DNA of 64,000 nucleotides from Methylococcus geothermalis (GCF_012769535.1 NZ_CP046565.1:650434-714433), one strand, 5' to 3'. Positions 19,001 to 27,797 are shown, counted from the first letter of the stretch. Program-made: numbers and translations. Notes: generated from the sequence alone by a model not told the origin.

Positions 19001-19202
19001 CCACATCCAGCGCCACATCGCGGTTGTAGTCGCTGGCGCGGCCCTGAACGTAGCCGCCCGGCGCATATACCGCCAGAGGTTCAGCCGCACTCTGTGCGGT
19101 CACGGGCGGGGTCTCGCCCATGCCCGTCAGATGGCGCACGATCAAAGCCTCGAGGGCTTTTTCACTGGTGTCAGTCACGCCCATGGCTCGCCTTTTTGAC
19201 AT
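16080..19202 (-). CDS. hsdR: Type I restriction enzyme, R (endonuclease/translocase) subunit
   Basis: 1040 residues. Motor and nuclease of a type I system: translocates DNA from an unmethylated site and cuts at a distance. The N-terminal nuclease domain shows D165 (GNELDLVIFINGLPV) and E179-x-K181 (LTFELKNS). Helicase motif I is SAGSGKS (331-337); motif II is DEAH (438-441, LLIDEAHSSQGG); SAT-like FAFTATPKNKTL follows. The C-terminal part binds the MTase. The start overlaps the end of higA by 32 bp; an alternative Met at 19184 would overlap by 14. No inactivating change seen. Confidence 0.95.
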   Translation of the reverse strand: MSKRRAMGVTDTSEKALEALIVRHLTGMGETPPVTAQSAAEPLAVYAPGGYVQGRASDYNRDVALDVAQLLAFLQATQPEVVETLELAADGIKRTQFLHRLQGEITKRGVVDVLRKGVSHGPVHVDLYKLLPTPGNAAAADAFGKNIFSVTRQVRYSNDSGNELDLVIFINGLPVLTFELKNSLTKQTLADAIVQYQTTRSPQELLFQLGRCVAHIAVDDAEAAFCTELKGKASWFLPFNQGYNSGAGNPPNPNGLKTDYLWKEVLTRESLANIIESFAQVVEEEEADASGKKRKKRKQIFPRFHQLRTVRALLRRAREDGVGQRYLIQHSAGSGKSNTIAWLAHQLVELRRKDDPLTAQFDSIIVITDRRALDTQIARTIKGYDHVAAIFGHSDNAQELREYLRRGKKIIVTTVQKFPFILDELGDLSGKRFALLIDEAHSSQGGKTTARMHEALGGKAAAPDASGQDAEEAFEEDSTQDAVNAEIEKRIASRKLLANASYFAFTATPKNKTLELFGEKTVVGDKVQFRSPEELTYTTKQAIQEKFILDVVENYTPYDSFYQVAKTVEDDPEFDKVKALKKIRHYVESHDKAIRRKAEIMVDHFVAQVAGKQKIGGKARAMIVCNGIARAIDYWREVSDYLTQIKSPYKAIVAYSGDFEIGGQKKTEADLNGFPSKDIPARFKQDPYRFLIVANKFVTGFDEPLLHTMYVDKPLAGVLAVQTLSRLNRAHPQKHDTFVLDFADNAEAVKAAFQDYYRATIQTGETDANKLHDLKAELDGQQVYSWQQVEDLVALYLSGADRDKLDPILDACVAEYTDKLGEDDQVKFKGKAKAFVRSYGFLAAILSYGHPAWEKLSIFLNFLIPKLPAPKEEDLSKGVLETIDMDSYRVEARAALKMAMDDADATVEPVPPGSGGGKGEPDIDKLSAIIKTFNDLFGNIEWKDEDKIRKVITEEIPARVAQDKAYQNAQANSDKQNAKLEHDKALNRVVLELLSDHTELFKQFSDNPNFKRWLTDMVFDVTYQPGAVPPKAPPQAGVGL

Positions 19203-20322
19203 CAGGCTCGGGATGACTCCAGCGAAAACTTACCTTCAAACCGTTCATCCACGAAGGCGGAATGATTCTCTCGTGCTGCAGACGGCCCACGACGATGCCA
19301 GGATGGATGGACAACGCTTGGGCAAAGGCACGCACGTCGGCCTTGCGCGTGAGACCTTGCAGCACCTCAATATGCTCTCGAGGGATCAGAAAATCTGCCG
19401 CCCACTGGTTGGCCTCGTGCTCGCGCGCGTCGTCGCTTGCAGGCCCATCCGGGTCGTCAAGAAACACGGCCTTGCGGTCTTCCGCCGATGTCCCGTGCAA
19501 CAGGAGATGCGCCGCCTCGTGGAAGAAGGTGAACCAGAAACGGTCGTTGGTTTTACCATAAAGGGAGAGCTGGATCAGGGGACGCGATGGTGTTAGCCAG
19601 CGCGCCACGCCGCTCACATGTGCACGCGGAATGGCGGGTACCAAGACCAACACCACTCCCGCCTCGCGCAGCAGCCGTTTCATACCTGGCTCGAACACCT
19701 GCGGGGGCTCGACCGTGAGGCTGCGGATCTCTCTCAAGGCACGCTCGAAGCGCGCACGGTCAAACTTGGGACTATCCCAAGCTTCCGCCTGCTTCTCGCC
19801 AAGGCGCAGCCAGGTCGCAATCGCGCCAAGGTCACTTTGCTCCTCACGGCTGCGACGGTAATGCGCCTGCATACCAGGGTATACGACATTCCACTCCTCG
19901 GGCGAGGCTACCCCGAAAAAGCGCAGACACGCTTCCACCAGCGCAGGTTTGTGCTTCTCGACCACGCGCAACTTGGGGATGGCTTCAAATTCCATCAGTT
20001 CTTTGAGCGGCAGCTTGTCAAGCCAGTCCGTCCAGCCCGCACAACGTTCCGCAGACTTTTGGCGCTCCAGCCGCTCACGATAGAGCGCTTCTCGGCGCAG
20101 CCAGAAACCCGCCGTGCTGCCGATCACCCGCTCCAAACGGGAAGCCGTCTCTTCGGTGACGGGCGCTTTGCCGTTGATAAGCTGGCTCACATGCTTCTCG
20201 GTGTAGCCGAGGCGGCGCGCCAGTTCGGCCTGCGTCCAGCCGCGTTCTTCCAGCACATCCGCAATGGTGTCCCCGGGCGGGGAGACCCAGTCGGGTGCAA
20301 ACGGTGCATCCAGATCAGTCAT
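19171..20322 (-). CDS. HigA-type antitoxin fused to an ImmA/IrrE metallopeptidase
   Basis: 383 residues in two parts. Residues 15-70 are an XRE helix-turn-helix of HigA type (PPGDTIADVLEERGWTQAEL, RLGYTEKHVSQLINGKAPVT). Residues 200-383 are an ImmA/IrrE domain with the zinc site HEAAH at 268-272 and a second acidic motif EHEANQWAADFLIP. Antitoxins of this shape pair with HigB toxins; the peptidase may cleave a repressor or partner when a signal is received. Start at 20322 overlaps the higB stop by 8 bp and has GGGGAT upstream. Lies between hsdS/higB and hsdR. Domain calls are firm, the role is inference. Confidence 0.85.
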   Translation of the reverse strand: MTDLDAPFAPDWVSPPGDTIADVLEERGWTQAELARRLGYTEKHVSQLINGKAPVTEETASRLERVIGSTAGFWLRREALYRERLERQKSAERCAGWTDWLDKLPLKELMEFEAIPKLRVVEKHKPALVEACLRFFGVASPEEWNVVYPGMQAHYRRSREEQSDLGAIATWLRLGEKQAEAWDSPKFDRARFERALREIRSLTVEPPQVFEPGMKRLLREAGVVLVLVPAIPRAHVSGVARWLTPSRPLIQLSLYGKTNDRFWFTFFHEAAHLLLHGTSAEDRKAVFLDDPDGPASDDAREHEANQWAADFLIPREHIEVLQGLTRKADVRAFAQALSIHPGIVVGRLQHERIIPPSWMNGLKVSFRWSHPEPDVKKASHGRD

Positions 20323-20644
20323 GGTAATCCCCAATGTATTCGATACAAACAATAGTCACGACCCGCCAGTCGATGCCGCCGTCCGCATGGCACGGCACGG
20401 GGTCGTTGGCCGGGGTGAAGGTCAATCGCCAACCGCCTGCAAGATTTACCGCGTACTGGCCGGCCAAATCTCCGGTGAGGCGGTGGGGGTTGCCGGCAAC
20501 CAGGTCGGTCACCGACTGCGCCGCCTGCAGGTCACCTAGCCGCGCCCTGAGCTTGCGTGCGCATTCCGCCCCCAGTTTTTTGCGTGCCACGGCTTCGCAC
20601 TCGCAGAGCTCGCGCACCTTCTTGTTGCGAAATCTGATCTCCAA
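20315..20644 (-). CDS. HigB/RelE-type toxin
   Basis: 109 residues, the size of HigB toxins, mRNA interferases acting on ribosomes. Conserved pattern: MEIRFRNKKVRELCE at the start, NPHRLTGDLAGQYAVNLAGG, WRLTFTPAND and a C-terminal VCIEYIGDYHD. Co-directional with and overlapping the HigA-ImmA gene, as expected for a higBA pair with the toxin first. The gap to hsdS is 54 bp, so it probably belongs to the hsd transcript. Confidence 0.82.
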   Translation of the reverse strand: MEIRFRNKKVRELCECEAVARKKLGAECARKLRARLGDLQAAQSVTDLVAGNPHRLTGDLAGQYAVNLAGGWRLTFTPANDPVPCHADGGIDWRVVTIVCIEYIGDYHD

Positions 20645-20698
20645 ACCAGGGCTCCATTTTAGAAATCTTTACCAAATAGGTAAAGACAACACTCCCCT

Positions 20699-22030
20699 TC
20701 AAGCCTCTTCCGGCTCGCCCTCGGCATCGTTTTCATCGTCCCCTTCACTTCCTTCGTCGCTGAGAGCCGCCAGCTCCTCGTCGCTCACCACGTCGTCCGG
20801 GCCGGGTTGCCAGCCGCGCACGTCCACTTGGCCAGTGACCACATCGGCAATCAGGCGGTCGCGGTATTCGCGGATCAGCTTGATTTCGTCTTCGGTGCGG
20901 GCGATGGCATCATTTACTTCTGCTGTCTCGCTATCAAGCTGATTCGCGATTCGCTCCTGCTCTTCGTAATCAGGTACCGGCACAAGCGTGTTCAGCGCGT
21001 CAGTTCTGTCCAATCCTGGAACCGCCGAATCCTTTGAAATTCGGTCTAGCTGGCACCAAACCAATAGGTAATAAAGCCATCGAATATTGGCATTCGTGCA
21101 TTTTCGGTCGACAAAATATGTAGTGTCGATGGCGAACAGGTCTCTCTCGGAATAGTTCACCTTTCCAAATGAGCCTTTGCGCCCGATTACTATGCATGGG
21201 CTTAACGTATTGGCTTTGTCGTGCATACCAACTTGGCCGTTGGAGCCATACACCGGAACATTTCCCTGACGGCGATTCGCATCTGAAAGTGAGCCCCCAT
21301 ACGTGAATCGACAAACCCATTTAAGGCGTTCTACCTTCCAATGCTCCGGCACCTCGCCCAGCCATTCGATACCGGACGGTTTGAGCGGGACGGAAGGGTC
21401 GAGGCCGCGGGTGACGGCGTGGTCGATGATGCGCAGCTTCTGCTCGGTGAGCAGCTTGATCAACTCGCGCTTGGCCTTGATGAAGCGGGCGATATGCGCA
21501 TCCTGCGCACGCAGGTAGGCGACGATCTGGTCTTGCTCGGGGCGCGGGGGCACGAGCGAGGGCATCTGCTTGAAGGATTCCCAATACAGCCGGTTGCGAT
21601 CCGCCACGATGCCACGCGAGAACTTGTTGACCTCCTGCATGTACGCTGCCGTGCGGAACAGGTAGCTGTAGTAACTGCTGTTGGCCTCGTCGTAGGGTTT
21701 CACCACGACATACGCCGGGCTGACCAGCCCATCGACGGGCGCGGGTCCGACCGCGCCTTGCCACATCCGCATCATGTTGTAGACAATGTCGCCTTTGACT
21801 GCGCGTTTGTATTTCTCCTTCTGGCTCATCACCTGCTTGCGCTTCAGGTTTTCCATGTCACGCACACGCACGCCGGTGCGCAGCGACACTTCCAGAATCG
21901 GCAGATCTGGGAAGCCCGTTTCGACGCGATGACCGAACAGGCGACCGTTGCGCAGCACCTGCCAGCCCTCGGGCAGCTGTGGAGCCCACGGCAACCCGGA
22001 AAGTAAGTAGGTCGGGTAGGCGCGAGCCAT
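20699..22030 (-). CDS. hsdS: Type I restriction-modification specificity subunit
   Basis: 443 residues. Determines the DNA sequence recognised by the HsdM2S methylase and HsdR complex. Two target-recognition domains: TRD1 about 15-160 and TRD2 from WLGEVPEHWKVERLKWVCRF, with GNVPVYGSNGQVGMHDKANT, typical of HsdS. Each is followed by a conserved helix (QDQIVAYLRAQDAHIARFIK and EERIANQLDSETAEVNDAIA). The acidic tail is unusual. Its ATG shares one base with the hsdM stop (TGATG at 22028-22032), so translation is coupled. Confidence 0.93.
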   Translation of the reverse strand: MARAYPTYLLSGLPWAPQLPEGWQVLRNGRLFGHRVETGFPDLPILEVSLRTGVRVRDMENLKRKQVMSQKEKYKRAVKGDIVYNMMRMWQGAVGPAPVDGLVSPAYVVVKPYDEANSSYYSYLFRTAAYMQEVNKFSRGIVADRNRLYWESFKQMPSLVPPRPEQDQIVAYLRAQDAHIARFIKAKRELIKLLTEQKLRIIDHAVTRGLDPSVPLKPSGIEWLGEVPEHWKVERLKWVCRFTYGGSLSDANRRQGNVPVYGSNGQVGMHDKANTLSPCIVIGRKGSFGKVNYSERDLFAIDTTYFVDRKCTNANIRWLYYLLVWCQLDRISKDSAVPGLDRTDALNTLVPVPDYEEQERIANQLDSETAEVNDAIARTEDEIKLIREYRDRLIADVVTGQVDVRGWQPGPDDVVSDEELAALSDEGSEGDDENDAEGEPEEA

Positions 22031-24420
22031 CACGCGCCCCCCACAATCTTGTGTAACAACCCTTCGCTCTCCTGCATCACCCGCAGGATGTCGGCGCGGA
22101 TCTCTTCAAGCGACCGCAGCGGCGTGGGCTTGTAGAAGTAGCGGGCAAACGAAATCTCGTAGCCGATCTGGGTCTTGTCCGTGGCGATCCAGGCGTCCGG
22201 CGCGTGCGGCAGCACTTCGCGCTCGAAAAAGGCGTCGATGCCGCCCGGCTCTTTCAACGGCACCTGCTCGGTGTCGCGTAGCTCGCTGTCGGGTTCGTAC
22301 TCGACCATGAAGCGATCCTTGCCCACTGTTTCGAGGTACGCGCCATCGAAGCCGGGCTCAAAGTATTCCCCTGCCTTGAGCTTGGTGCGGCGGGCAATGA
22401 CTGGTGGCGCTGTTTCGTCACGCCAACTCACCGCCTTGTAGAGGGTCTTTTTCTCGGCTGCGCTCAAGCTCTCGCCCAGCAACTTCAGCGCTGCATCGAA
22501 GCGGGCGCGAAATACGTTGTGGTCGTCGAACACGGCGCTGCCCAATGCCTGTTGGACCCGCTTTGCCACCTCCATCAGCGCCTTGTCACGCTGCCAGGTC
22601 GCGGCGTCGAGCAGCTTCTTGCGCCGCTTGGCGGGCACGGCTTTGCGGGTGGCGGGGGCATCAAAGTCATCGCTGCTGTCGCTGTCTTCGCCGTCGTCGT
22701 CTTCGTTCTCGTCCTCGCCCTCGCCTTTCAGCCACGCCTCGATGGCCGGTTTGCGCTTGGCGAACTCGGTATAGAGCGCCTCGCCGTGAGTGGCGTAGAT
22801 CTCGGCGCGCAGCGCCTCATCGCCGGAGGCAAACCGCAGGGACTCGATGCGCTCGTCGGAGAGCTGGCTTTTCAGGCGCAGCGGGCGCTCGACGGTGATC
22901 TTCCAGTAGCCGAAGTCCTGGGTGTCGAACCATTTGGACTGGGCGGTTTCTTGTGCCTTGCCGAGGTAGAGGTCGAGGATGCGCTGGATGTCTCCCGCCG
23001 AGAGTTCGCAGTTCTTCTTGCCGAGGTTGCGGCGCAGCGGCTGGAACCAGCCGCTGGCATCGATCAGTTGCACCTTGCCCTTGCGGTGCTCTGCTTTCTT
23101 GTTGGCCAGCACCCAGATGTAGGTGGCGATGCCGGTGTTGTAGAAGATGTTGAGCGGCAGGGCGATGATGGCTTCGAGCCAGTCGTTCTCCAGCACCCAG
23201 CGTCGGATGTTGCTCTCGCCCTGACCCGCGTCGCCGGTGAACAGTGCCGAGCCGTTGTGCACAACCGCGATGCGGCTGCCCAACGGCGTGTTGTGCTTCA
23301 TCTTCTGCAGCTTGTTCACCTGGAACATGAGCTGCCCGTCGCTGGAACGGGTGATGAGCTTGAACTCGTTGTTGCCCGCATGGCTGACGATGAAGCGCGG
23401 GTCGTTGAAGTCATTCTTGCCGCCCATGCGCTCCAGATCGGTCTTCCAACTCTTGCCGTAGGGCGGGTTGGAGATCATGAAGTCGAATTGGCGCGAACGG
23501 AACTGATCGTTGGACAAGGTGGATTTGTCCGCGCCACCGACGATGTTCTCGGCTTCCGCGCCTTCGCCCTTCAAAAGCAGGTCGGCCTTGCAGATGGCGT
23601 AGGTTTCGTCGCTGATCTCCTGCCCGAACAGGTGAATGGACACCTCCTTGCCATGCTGCTCGGCCAGTTCGAGCAACACTTCCTCGGCCACGGTGAGCAT
23701 GCCACCGGTGCCGCAGGCGCCGTCGTAGAGCGAGTAGGTGCTGGACTCGATCTTGTCGGCCACCGGCAGGAACAGCAGCTTGGCCATGAGCTGCACCACA
23801 TCGCGCGGGGTGAAGTGTTCGCCGGCCTCTTCGTTGTTGTCTTCGTTGAAGCGGCGGATCAGCTCCTCGAACACCGTGCCCATGCCGTGGTTGTCCAGCG
23901 CGGGCAGCTTGATGCGGCCGTCGGCATCCTTCACGGGTAGCGGCGACAGGTTGACCTCGGGGTCGAGGAAGTCGTCGATCAGGTAGCCCAGGACGTGGGA
24001 ATCCACCAGCTTCTGAATCTGGTTGCGGAAGTTGAACTTGGTGAGGATTTCCTGCACGTTGGGCGAAAAGCCGTCCAGATACGCAATGAAGTCATCGCGC
24101 AGGCGCTGGCCTTGGCTGCTTCCCTTGAGCTTGGCCAGGGTGAATTCCGAGACGTTGTAAAACGCCTGGCCTGCCGCCATGCGCAGTGCGCCGTCCTGTT
24201 CGGCCACCTTGTGGGTGTCCAGGAACTTCTTGCGCTCCAGCACCGCGTCCTTCGTGGATTCGAGTACGGCATCGAGCCGCCGCAGCACGGTGAAGGGCAG
24301 GATGACGTCGCGGTACTTGCCGCGCACATAGACGTCGCGCAGGCGGTCATCGGCAATGTTCCAGATGAAGTCGGAGATCCACTTGATCTGGCTTTGGTCT
24401 TGTTGTTGTTTCTTCTGCAT
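22030..24420 (-). CDS. hsdM: Type I restriction-modification DNA methyltransferase subunit
   Basis: 796 residues. Adenine-N6 methyltransferase using S-adenosylmethionine. N-terminal helical domain (IKWISDFIWNIADDRLRDVY), the HFTPRDVVQLMAKLL block, AdoMet-binding motif DGACGTGGMLTVAEE, and catalytic NPPY in FMISNPPYGKSW. A low-complexity Asp/Glu stretch (EDENEDDDGEDSDSSDD) links to the extended C-terminal part, longer than in minimal HsdM (about 500 residues). The ATG at 24420 is chosen because residues before it resemble no HsdM. First gene of the island operon. Confidence 0.95.
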   Translation of the reverse strand: MQKKQQQDQSQIKWISDFIWNIADDRLRDVYVRGKYRDVILPFTVLRRLDAVLESTKDAVLERKKFLDTHKVAEQDGALRMAAGQAFYNVSEFTLAKLKGSSQGQRLRDDFIAYLDGFSPNVQEILTKFNFRNQIQKLVDSHVLGYLIDDFLDPEVNLSPLPVKDADGRIKLPALDNHGMGTVFEELIRRFNEDNNEEAGEHFTPRDVVQLMAKLLFLPVADKIESSTYSLYDGACGTGGMLTVAEEVLLELAEQHGKEVSIHLFGQEISDETYAICKADLLLKGEGAEAENIVGGADKSTLSNDQFRSRQFDFMISNPPYGKSWKTDLERMGGKNDFNDPRFIVSHAGNNEFKLITRSSDGQLMFQVNKLQKMKHNTPLGSRIAVVHNGSALFTGDAGQGESNIRRWVLENDWLEAIIALPLNIFYNTGIATYIWVLANKKAEHRKGKVQLIDASGWFQPLRRNLGKKNCELSAGDIQRILDLYLGKAQETAQSKWFDTQDFGYWKITVERPLRLKSQLSDERIESLRFASGDEALRAEIYATHGEALYTEFAKRKPAIEAWLKGEGEDENEDDDGEDSDSSDDFDAPATRKAVPAKRRKKLLDAATWQRDKALMEVAKRVQQALGSAVFDDHNVFRARFDAALKLLGESLSAAEKKTLYKAVSWRDETAPPVIARRTKLKAGEYFEPGFDGAYLETVGKDRFMVEYEPDSELRDTEQVPLKEPGGIDAFFEREVLPHAPDAWIATDKTQIGYEISFARYFYKPTPLRSLEEIRADILRVMQESEGLLHKIVGGA

Positions 24421-24431
24421 CGATACGTTCC

Positions 24432-24690
24432 TCAGCTCGCCGCCGTGCCAGTGGCGACGGCGAGATTCCAATGGTCTTTGAGGACGCCCACAAGGCGTTT
24501 CTGGCGTTCGGCCAGAAGCGTGGGTGTCCACTACTCGTTTTCTGCTCTGACTTCCTGCGTCAGCACGAAGGGCGACGCGGTGCCCTTGCTCTTGGAGTAC
24601 ACGTTCTTCTTCTCGGCAAAGTCGTACTCGCTGGCGGCGGCCCTCCAGTTTACGCCCCTCAAAATGGGCGCTGGCGCAAGCCTCCATTCT
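24432..24690 (-). pseudogene. DUF1524-like (GmrSD-type) C-terminal remnant with in-frame stop
   Basis: Just before hsdM, the minus strand encodes AASEYDFAEKKNVYSKSKG, TASPFVLTQEVRAENE, an in-frame TAG, then WTPTLLAERQKRLVGVLKDH and WNLAVATGTAAS before a TGA at 24432. The pattern, with K-rich FAEKK, then W..T.L.ERQ..L......W, resembles the C-terminal end of DUF1524 nucleases of the GmrS/GmrD restriction family. Protein homology fades upstream of about 24690. I read it as the decayed tail of a modification-dependent restriction gene next to a type I system. The family call is moderate. Confidence 0.5.
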
Positions 24691-24982
24691 AGGGAGCCAT
24701 CGAAGTTGTAACGCGCCAAGGCGATTGGGACATGAGAAATCTGAGGATAGCGTGCGGCGAATCCAGCTGCCACCAGTGGGATTGACATCCCCGCGTCAAC
24801 CGAATGCGCAGGAAATGTGCGGCCGTCCAGACGGAGCAGGGGTCTTACGGTGGCGTTGGCTCTGTGCTACGGTGCCAAGCCTGGCTAGGGTTCGTTTGAA
24901 GAAAAGAAAGGGGGACGCTTCGACCATGAAAACGCGGCTCCAAAACTTAGCCTGTCATGCCATCCAATGAGGGAGGTCTGCA

Positions 24983-25693
24983 ATGAAACTGCTCAGCCGT
25001 GCTACGTGCTCCATATTCGTCCTGGTGATTTTGATGGGGTGCGCATCTACCCACGTGACTTCGCGTCAAGCGTATACAGGGACGGCAAAGGTAGCCCGCC
25101 CGGATCGCATCATCGTCCATGACTTTACCGCAACCCCGGCGGACATTCCGCCAGAGTCGCCCTTTGCGGGCCAGGTGGCTGGACAGGGGACGCCACAGAC
25201 GCCAGAACAGGTCGAACTTGGTCGCAAACTAGGGACCGCGGTCGCCAATGAGCTGGTTGCAGAAATCAAGGCCATGGGGCTTCCGGCGGTGCGGGCTGAG
25301 GGGCAGCCGGCACCAAAGGTCGGTGATCTCGTCATCCGGGGCTATTTCGTTTCGGTCAGCGAGGGTAGCGCCGGGGAGCGCGTGTTGATCGGTTTCGGTT
25401 CCGGCTCGTCCGAGCTCAAGACCGCTGTCGAGGGTTACCTGATGACGAAGCAGGGGCTGCGTCGGGTGGGAGGTGGTGAAATGGAATCGGGTGGCAGCAA
25501 GACGCCGGGTGCGCTCGTGGGGGTTGCAACTCTGGCGGCGACCGGAAATCCCATCGGACTGATCGTAGGTGGTGCGTCAAAACTGGCCGGGGAGGCGAAA
25601 GGCTCGTCAACCGTCGAGGGTCGGGCGAAAGAGACGGCACACGCCATCGCTGAGGAAATGCGGACGGCGTTCAAGAAACAGGACTGGATCTAA
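24983..25693 (+). CDS. DUF4410 lipoprotein
   Basis: 236 residues, a secreted lipoprotein: MKLLSRATCSIFVLVILMGC gives the lipobox LMGC with the lipidated Cys at residue 20. The rest matches DUF4410: RIIVHDFTATPADIP, VELGRKLGTAVANELVAEIK, MGLPAVRAEGQPAPKVGDLV, GYFVSVSEGSAGERVLIGFG, and a Gly-rich GNPIGLIVGGASKL. Function unknown; members sit in the outer membrane or periplasm. GGGAGG before the ATG supports the start. It lies between the restriction island and the rpoD block, possibly the right edge of the island. Confidence 0.8.
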   Translation: MKLLSRATCSIFVLVILMGCASTHVTSRQAYTGTAKVARPDRIIVHDFTATPADIPPESPFAGQVAGQGTPQTPEQVELGRKLGTAVANELVAEIKAMGLPAVRAEGQPAPKVGDLVIRGYFVSVSEGSAGERVLIGFGSGSSELKTAVEGYLMTKQGLRRVGGGEMESGGSKTPGALVGVATLAATGNPIGLIVGGASKLAGEAKGSSTVEGRAKETAHAIAEEMRTAFKKQDWI

Positions 25694-25826
25694 TCCAGCG
25701 GGGCGGTTGTGTGTCTGCGATTTTCGGGCATCGTGGCTGCCGTCGTCGTGCCCGGTTGATGGACCACCGGGCATGGCGACAGACGCCTTGGAGATGCCTA
25801 TAGCTATCAATGCGTTGGGTGTTGAA

Positions 25827-25903
25827 TGGTGGGCCCTGTAGGACTTGAACCTACGACCTGGCGATTATGAGTCGCTCGCTCTAACCGACTGAGCTAAGGG
25901 CCC
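25827..25903 (-). tRNA. tRNA-Ile (CAU, lysidine-type)
   Basis: 77-nt cloverleaf with encoded CCA: acceptor GGGCCCT/AGGGCCC, D-arm AGCTCAGTCGGTTAGAGC, anticodon loop CTCATAA with CAU, T-arm TAGGTTCAAGTCCTA. Overall it is close to the minor isoleucine tRNA (ileX/ileY) of enterobacteria, in which C34 is converted to lysidine so that AUA is read, rather than to a methionine tRNA. It starts 15 bp after the rpoD stop. Confidence 0.92.
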
Positions 25904-25918
25904 CGAACTCGATGTCCG

Positions 25919-27718
25919 TCATTCGATGTCGAGAAAGCTGCGCAATTGCTCGGACCGCGAAGGGTGACGTAGCTTGCGCAAGGCTTTGGCTTCGATTTGA
26001 CGGATACGCTCACGCGTAACGTCAAACTGCTTGCCGACTTCTTCCAGCGTGTGGTCGGTATTCATGTCGATGCCGAAACGCATCCTGAGCACCTTCGCTT
26101 CCCGTGCGGTCAGCCCGGCAAGCACCTGCTGGGTGGTTTCGCGCAAGCTGGCCACGGTGGCGTGTTCGACCGGCGACAGCACGCGGGAGTCCTCGATGAA
26201 ATCCCCCAGATGCGAATCATCGTCATCGCCGATGGGGGTTTCCATGGAAATGGGCTCCTTGGCGATCTTCATGACCTTGCGGACCTTGTCTTCGGGCATG
26301 TCCATGCGCGCGGCAAGCTCATCCGGCGTGGGTTCGCGTCCCATTTCCTGCAGCATCTGCCGCGAAATGCGGTTGAGCTTATTGATCGTTTCGATCATGT
26401 GCACGGGGATGCGGATCGTCCGCGCCTGGTCGGCGATGGAGCGAGTGATCGCCTGGCGGATCCACCAGGTTGCGTAGGTCGAAAACTTGTAGCCTCGCCG
26501 GTATTCGAACTTGTCCACTGCCTTCATCAGCCCGATGTTGCCTTCCTGGATCAGGTCCAGGAATTGCAGTCCGCGGTTGGTGTACTTCTTGGCAATGGAG
26601 ATGACGAGCCGCAGATTCGCCTCGATCATTTCCCGCTTGGCCAGCCGCGCCTGGTTCTCGCCCGCGGAGACCCGACGGTGAATGTCCTTGATGAGTGCGA
26701 TGTCGAGCCGGTTATCCTTCTCGATTTGAGCGAGTTTGGTCTGGATCCGGCGGATTTCTTCCTTATGCGGCTTGATTGCTGCCGCATAAGGCTTCGCCGA
26801 ATCGCAGATCTCTTCCAGCCACTCCGCACGGGTTTCGTTGCCGTTGTAGGTCGCGACGAATTCTGCCTTGGGCATCTTGCCCTTGGTGACACAAATGTCC
26901 ATGAGCATGCGTTCCTGCTCGCGGATTTTCGCGACCGTGTCACGCAGCGTATCGGTCAGTTCCTTGAAGAACTGCGGAGTTTTCTTGAACTCCATGAAAG
27001 CCGCGGCCAGAGTATCGAAAGACTTCTGGGTCTTTTCGTGGCCGTACCCATACTTGTGGTGCGCGGTGACGGCTGCCTTGTGCAGTTTGCGGAAAGCTGC
27101 CAGCTTTTCCCTGACCAGTTCGGGATCAGGGCCGCTATCGCCTTCATCGATGATTTCCGCTTCGGCGTCGTCTTCCACCGCCACGGCGTCCGCTGCGACA
27201 GGATCGAAGAAATCGGAGATCAGATCGGACAACCGGATTTCTCCGTTGTCGACGGTTTCGAAAGCCTTGAGGAAGTGCTCCATGGCTGCGGGAAACCGCA
27301 CCAGTTCATTGGCGGCGATGTTAATCCCTTCCTCGATGCGTTTGGCGATGTTCAACTCGCCTTCCCGGGTCAGCAGTTCCACGGTTCCCATTTCGCGCAT
27401 GTACATCCGCACGGGATCGGTAGTGCGACCGAGTTCGGTATCGACGGACGAGGCCAGCGCCGCCGCGGCTTCCGCAGCCTCATCCTCGTCGGATTCGGCC
27501 ACGACGGCCGTGTCCTGGATCAGGTCTTCGTTGTCGGGGACGTCTTCATGAACTTCGATCCCCATGTCGTTGATCATGCAGATGATGTCTTCCATCTGCT
27601 CGGGATCGACGATGTCGCTGGGGAGATGATCGTTGACCTCGGAAAAGGTGAGGTAGCCCTGCATCTTGCCCTTAGCAATAAGTTCCTTGAGCTGGTGCTG
27701 CTGCTGTTCTGGCGTCAT
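25919..27718 (-). CDS. rpoD: RNA polymerase sigma factor RpoD (sigma-70)
   Basis: Primary sigma factor, 599 residues. Region 1.1 at the N-terminus ([20 protein letters not shown]), an acidic spacer, region 1.2 ([20 protein letters not shown]), the non-conserved insert, regions 2.1-2.4 ([20 protein letters not shown] and [20 protein letters not shown]), region 3 and the region 4.2 helix-turn-helix ([20 protein letters not shown]). Last protein gene of the rpsU-yqeY-dnaG-rpoD block, 79 bp after dnaG, followed by tRNA-Ile. Confidence 0.98.
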   Translation of the reverse strand: MTPEQQQHQLKELIAKGKMQGYLTFSEVNDHLPSDIVDPEQMEDIICMINDMGIEVHEDVPDNEDLIQDTAVVAESDEDEAAEAAAALASSVDTELGRTTDPVRMYMREMGTVELLTREGELNIAKRIEEGINIAANELVRFPAAMEHFLKAFETVDNGEIRLSDLISDFFDPVAADAVAVEDDAEAEIIDEGDSGPDPELVREKLAAFRKLHKAAVTAHHKYGYGHEKTQKSFDTLAAAFMEFKKTPQFFKELTDTLRDTVAKIREQERMLMDICVTKGKMPKAEFVATYNGNETRAEWLEEICDSAKPYAAAIKPHKEEIRRIQTKLAQIEKDNRLDIALIKDIHRRVSAGENQARLAKREMIEANLRLVISIAKKYTNRGLQFLDLIQEGNIGLMKAVDKFEYRRGYKFSTYATWWIRQAITRSIADQARTIRIPVHMIETINKLNRISRQMLQEMGREPTPDELAARMDMPEDKVRKVMKIAKEPISMETPIGDDDDSHLGDFIEDSRVLSPVEHATVASLRETTQQVLAGLTAREAKVLRMRFGIDMNTDHTLEEVGKQFDVTRERIRQIEAKALRKLRHPSRSEQLRSFLDIE

Positions 27719-27797
27719 TAACGAACTCGCGCTGGAGGGGAGGTGATGATATTGAAGAACTTTTCATTGTAGAAGATGGGGCGGCTTTAGTCGAGTT

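Noticed and set aside
20699..22030. Phase-variable hsdS by inversion
   Set aside because: Only one hsdS is present and no inverted partial copies or recombinase lie nearby.
24560..24640. Stop-codon recoding at the TAG in the DUF1524-like remnant
   Set aside because: The upstream part of the gene is missing, so simple decay explains the stop.
14340..24983. A repeat of the tRNA-Phe 3' end as an attachment site at the far edge of the island
   Set aside because: I found no second copy of TTCGATTCCGTCCCTGG in the window, and no integrase gene.
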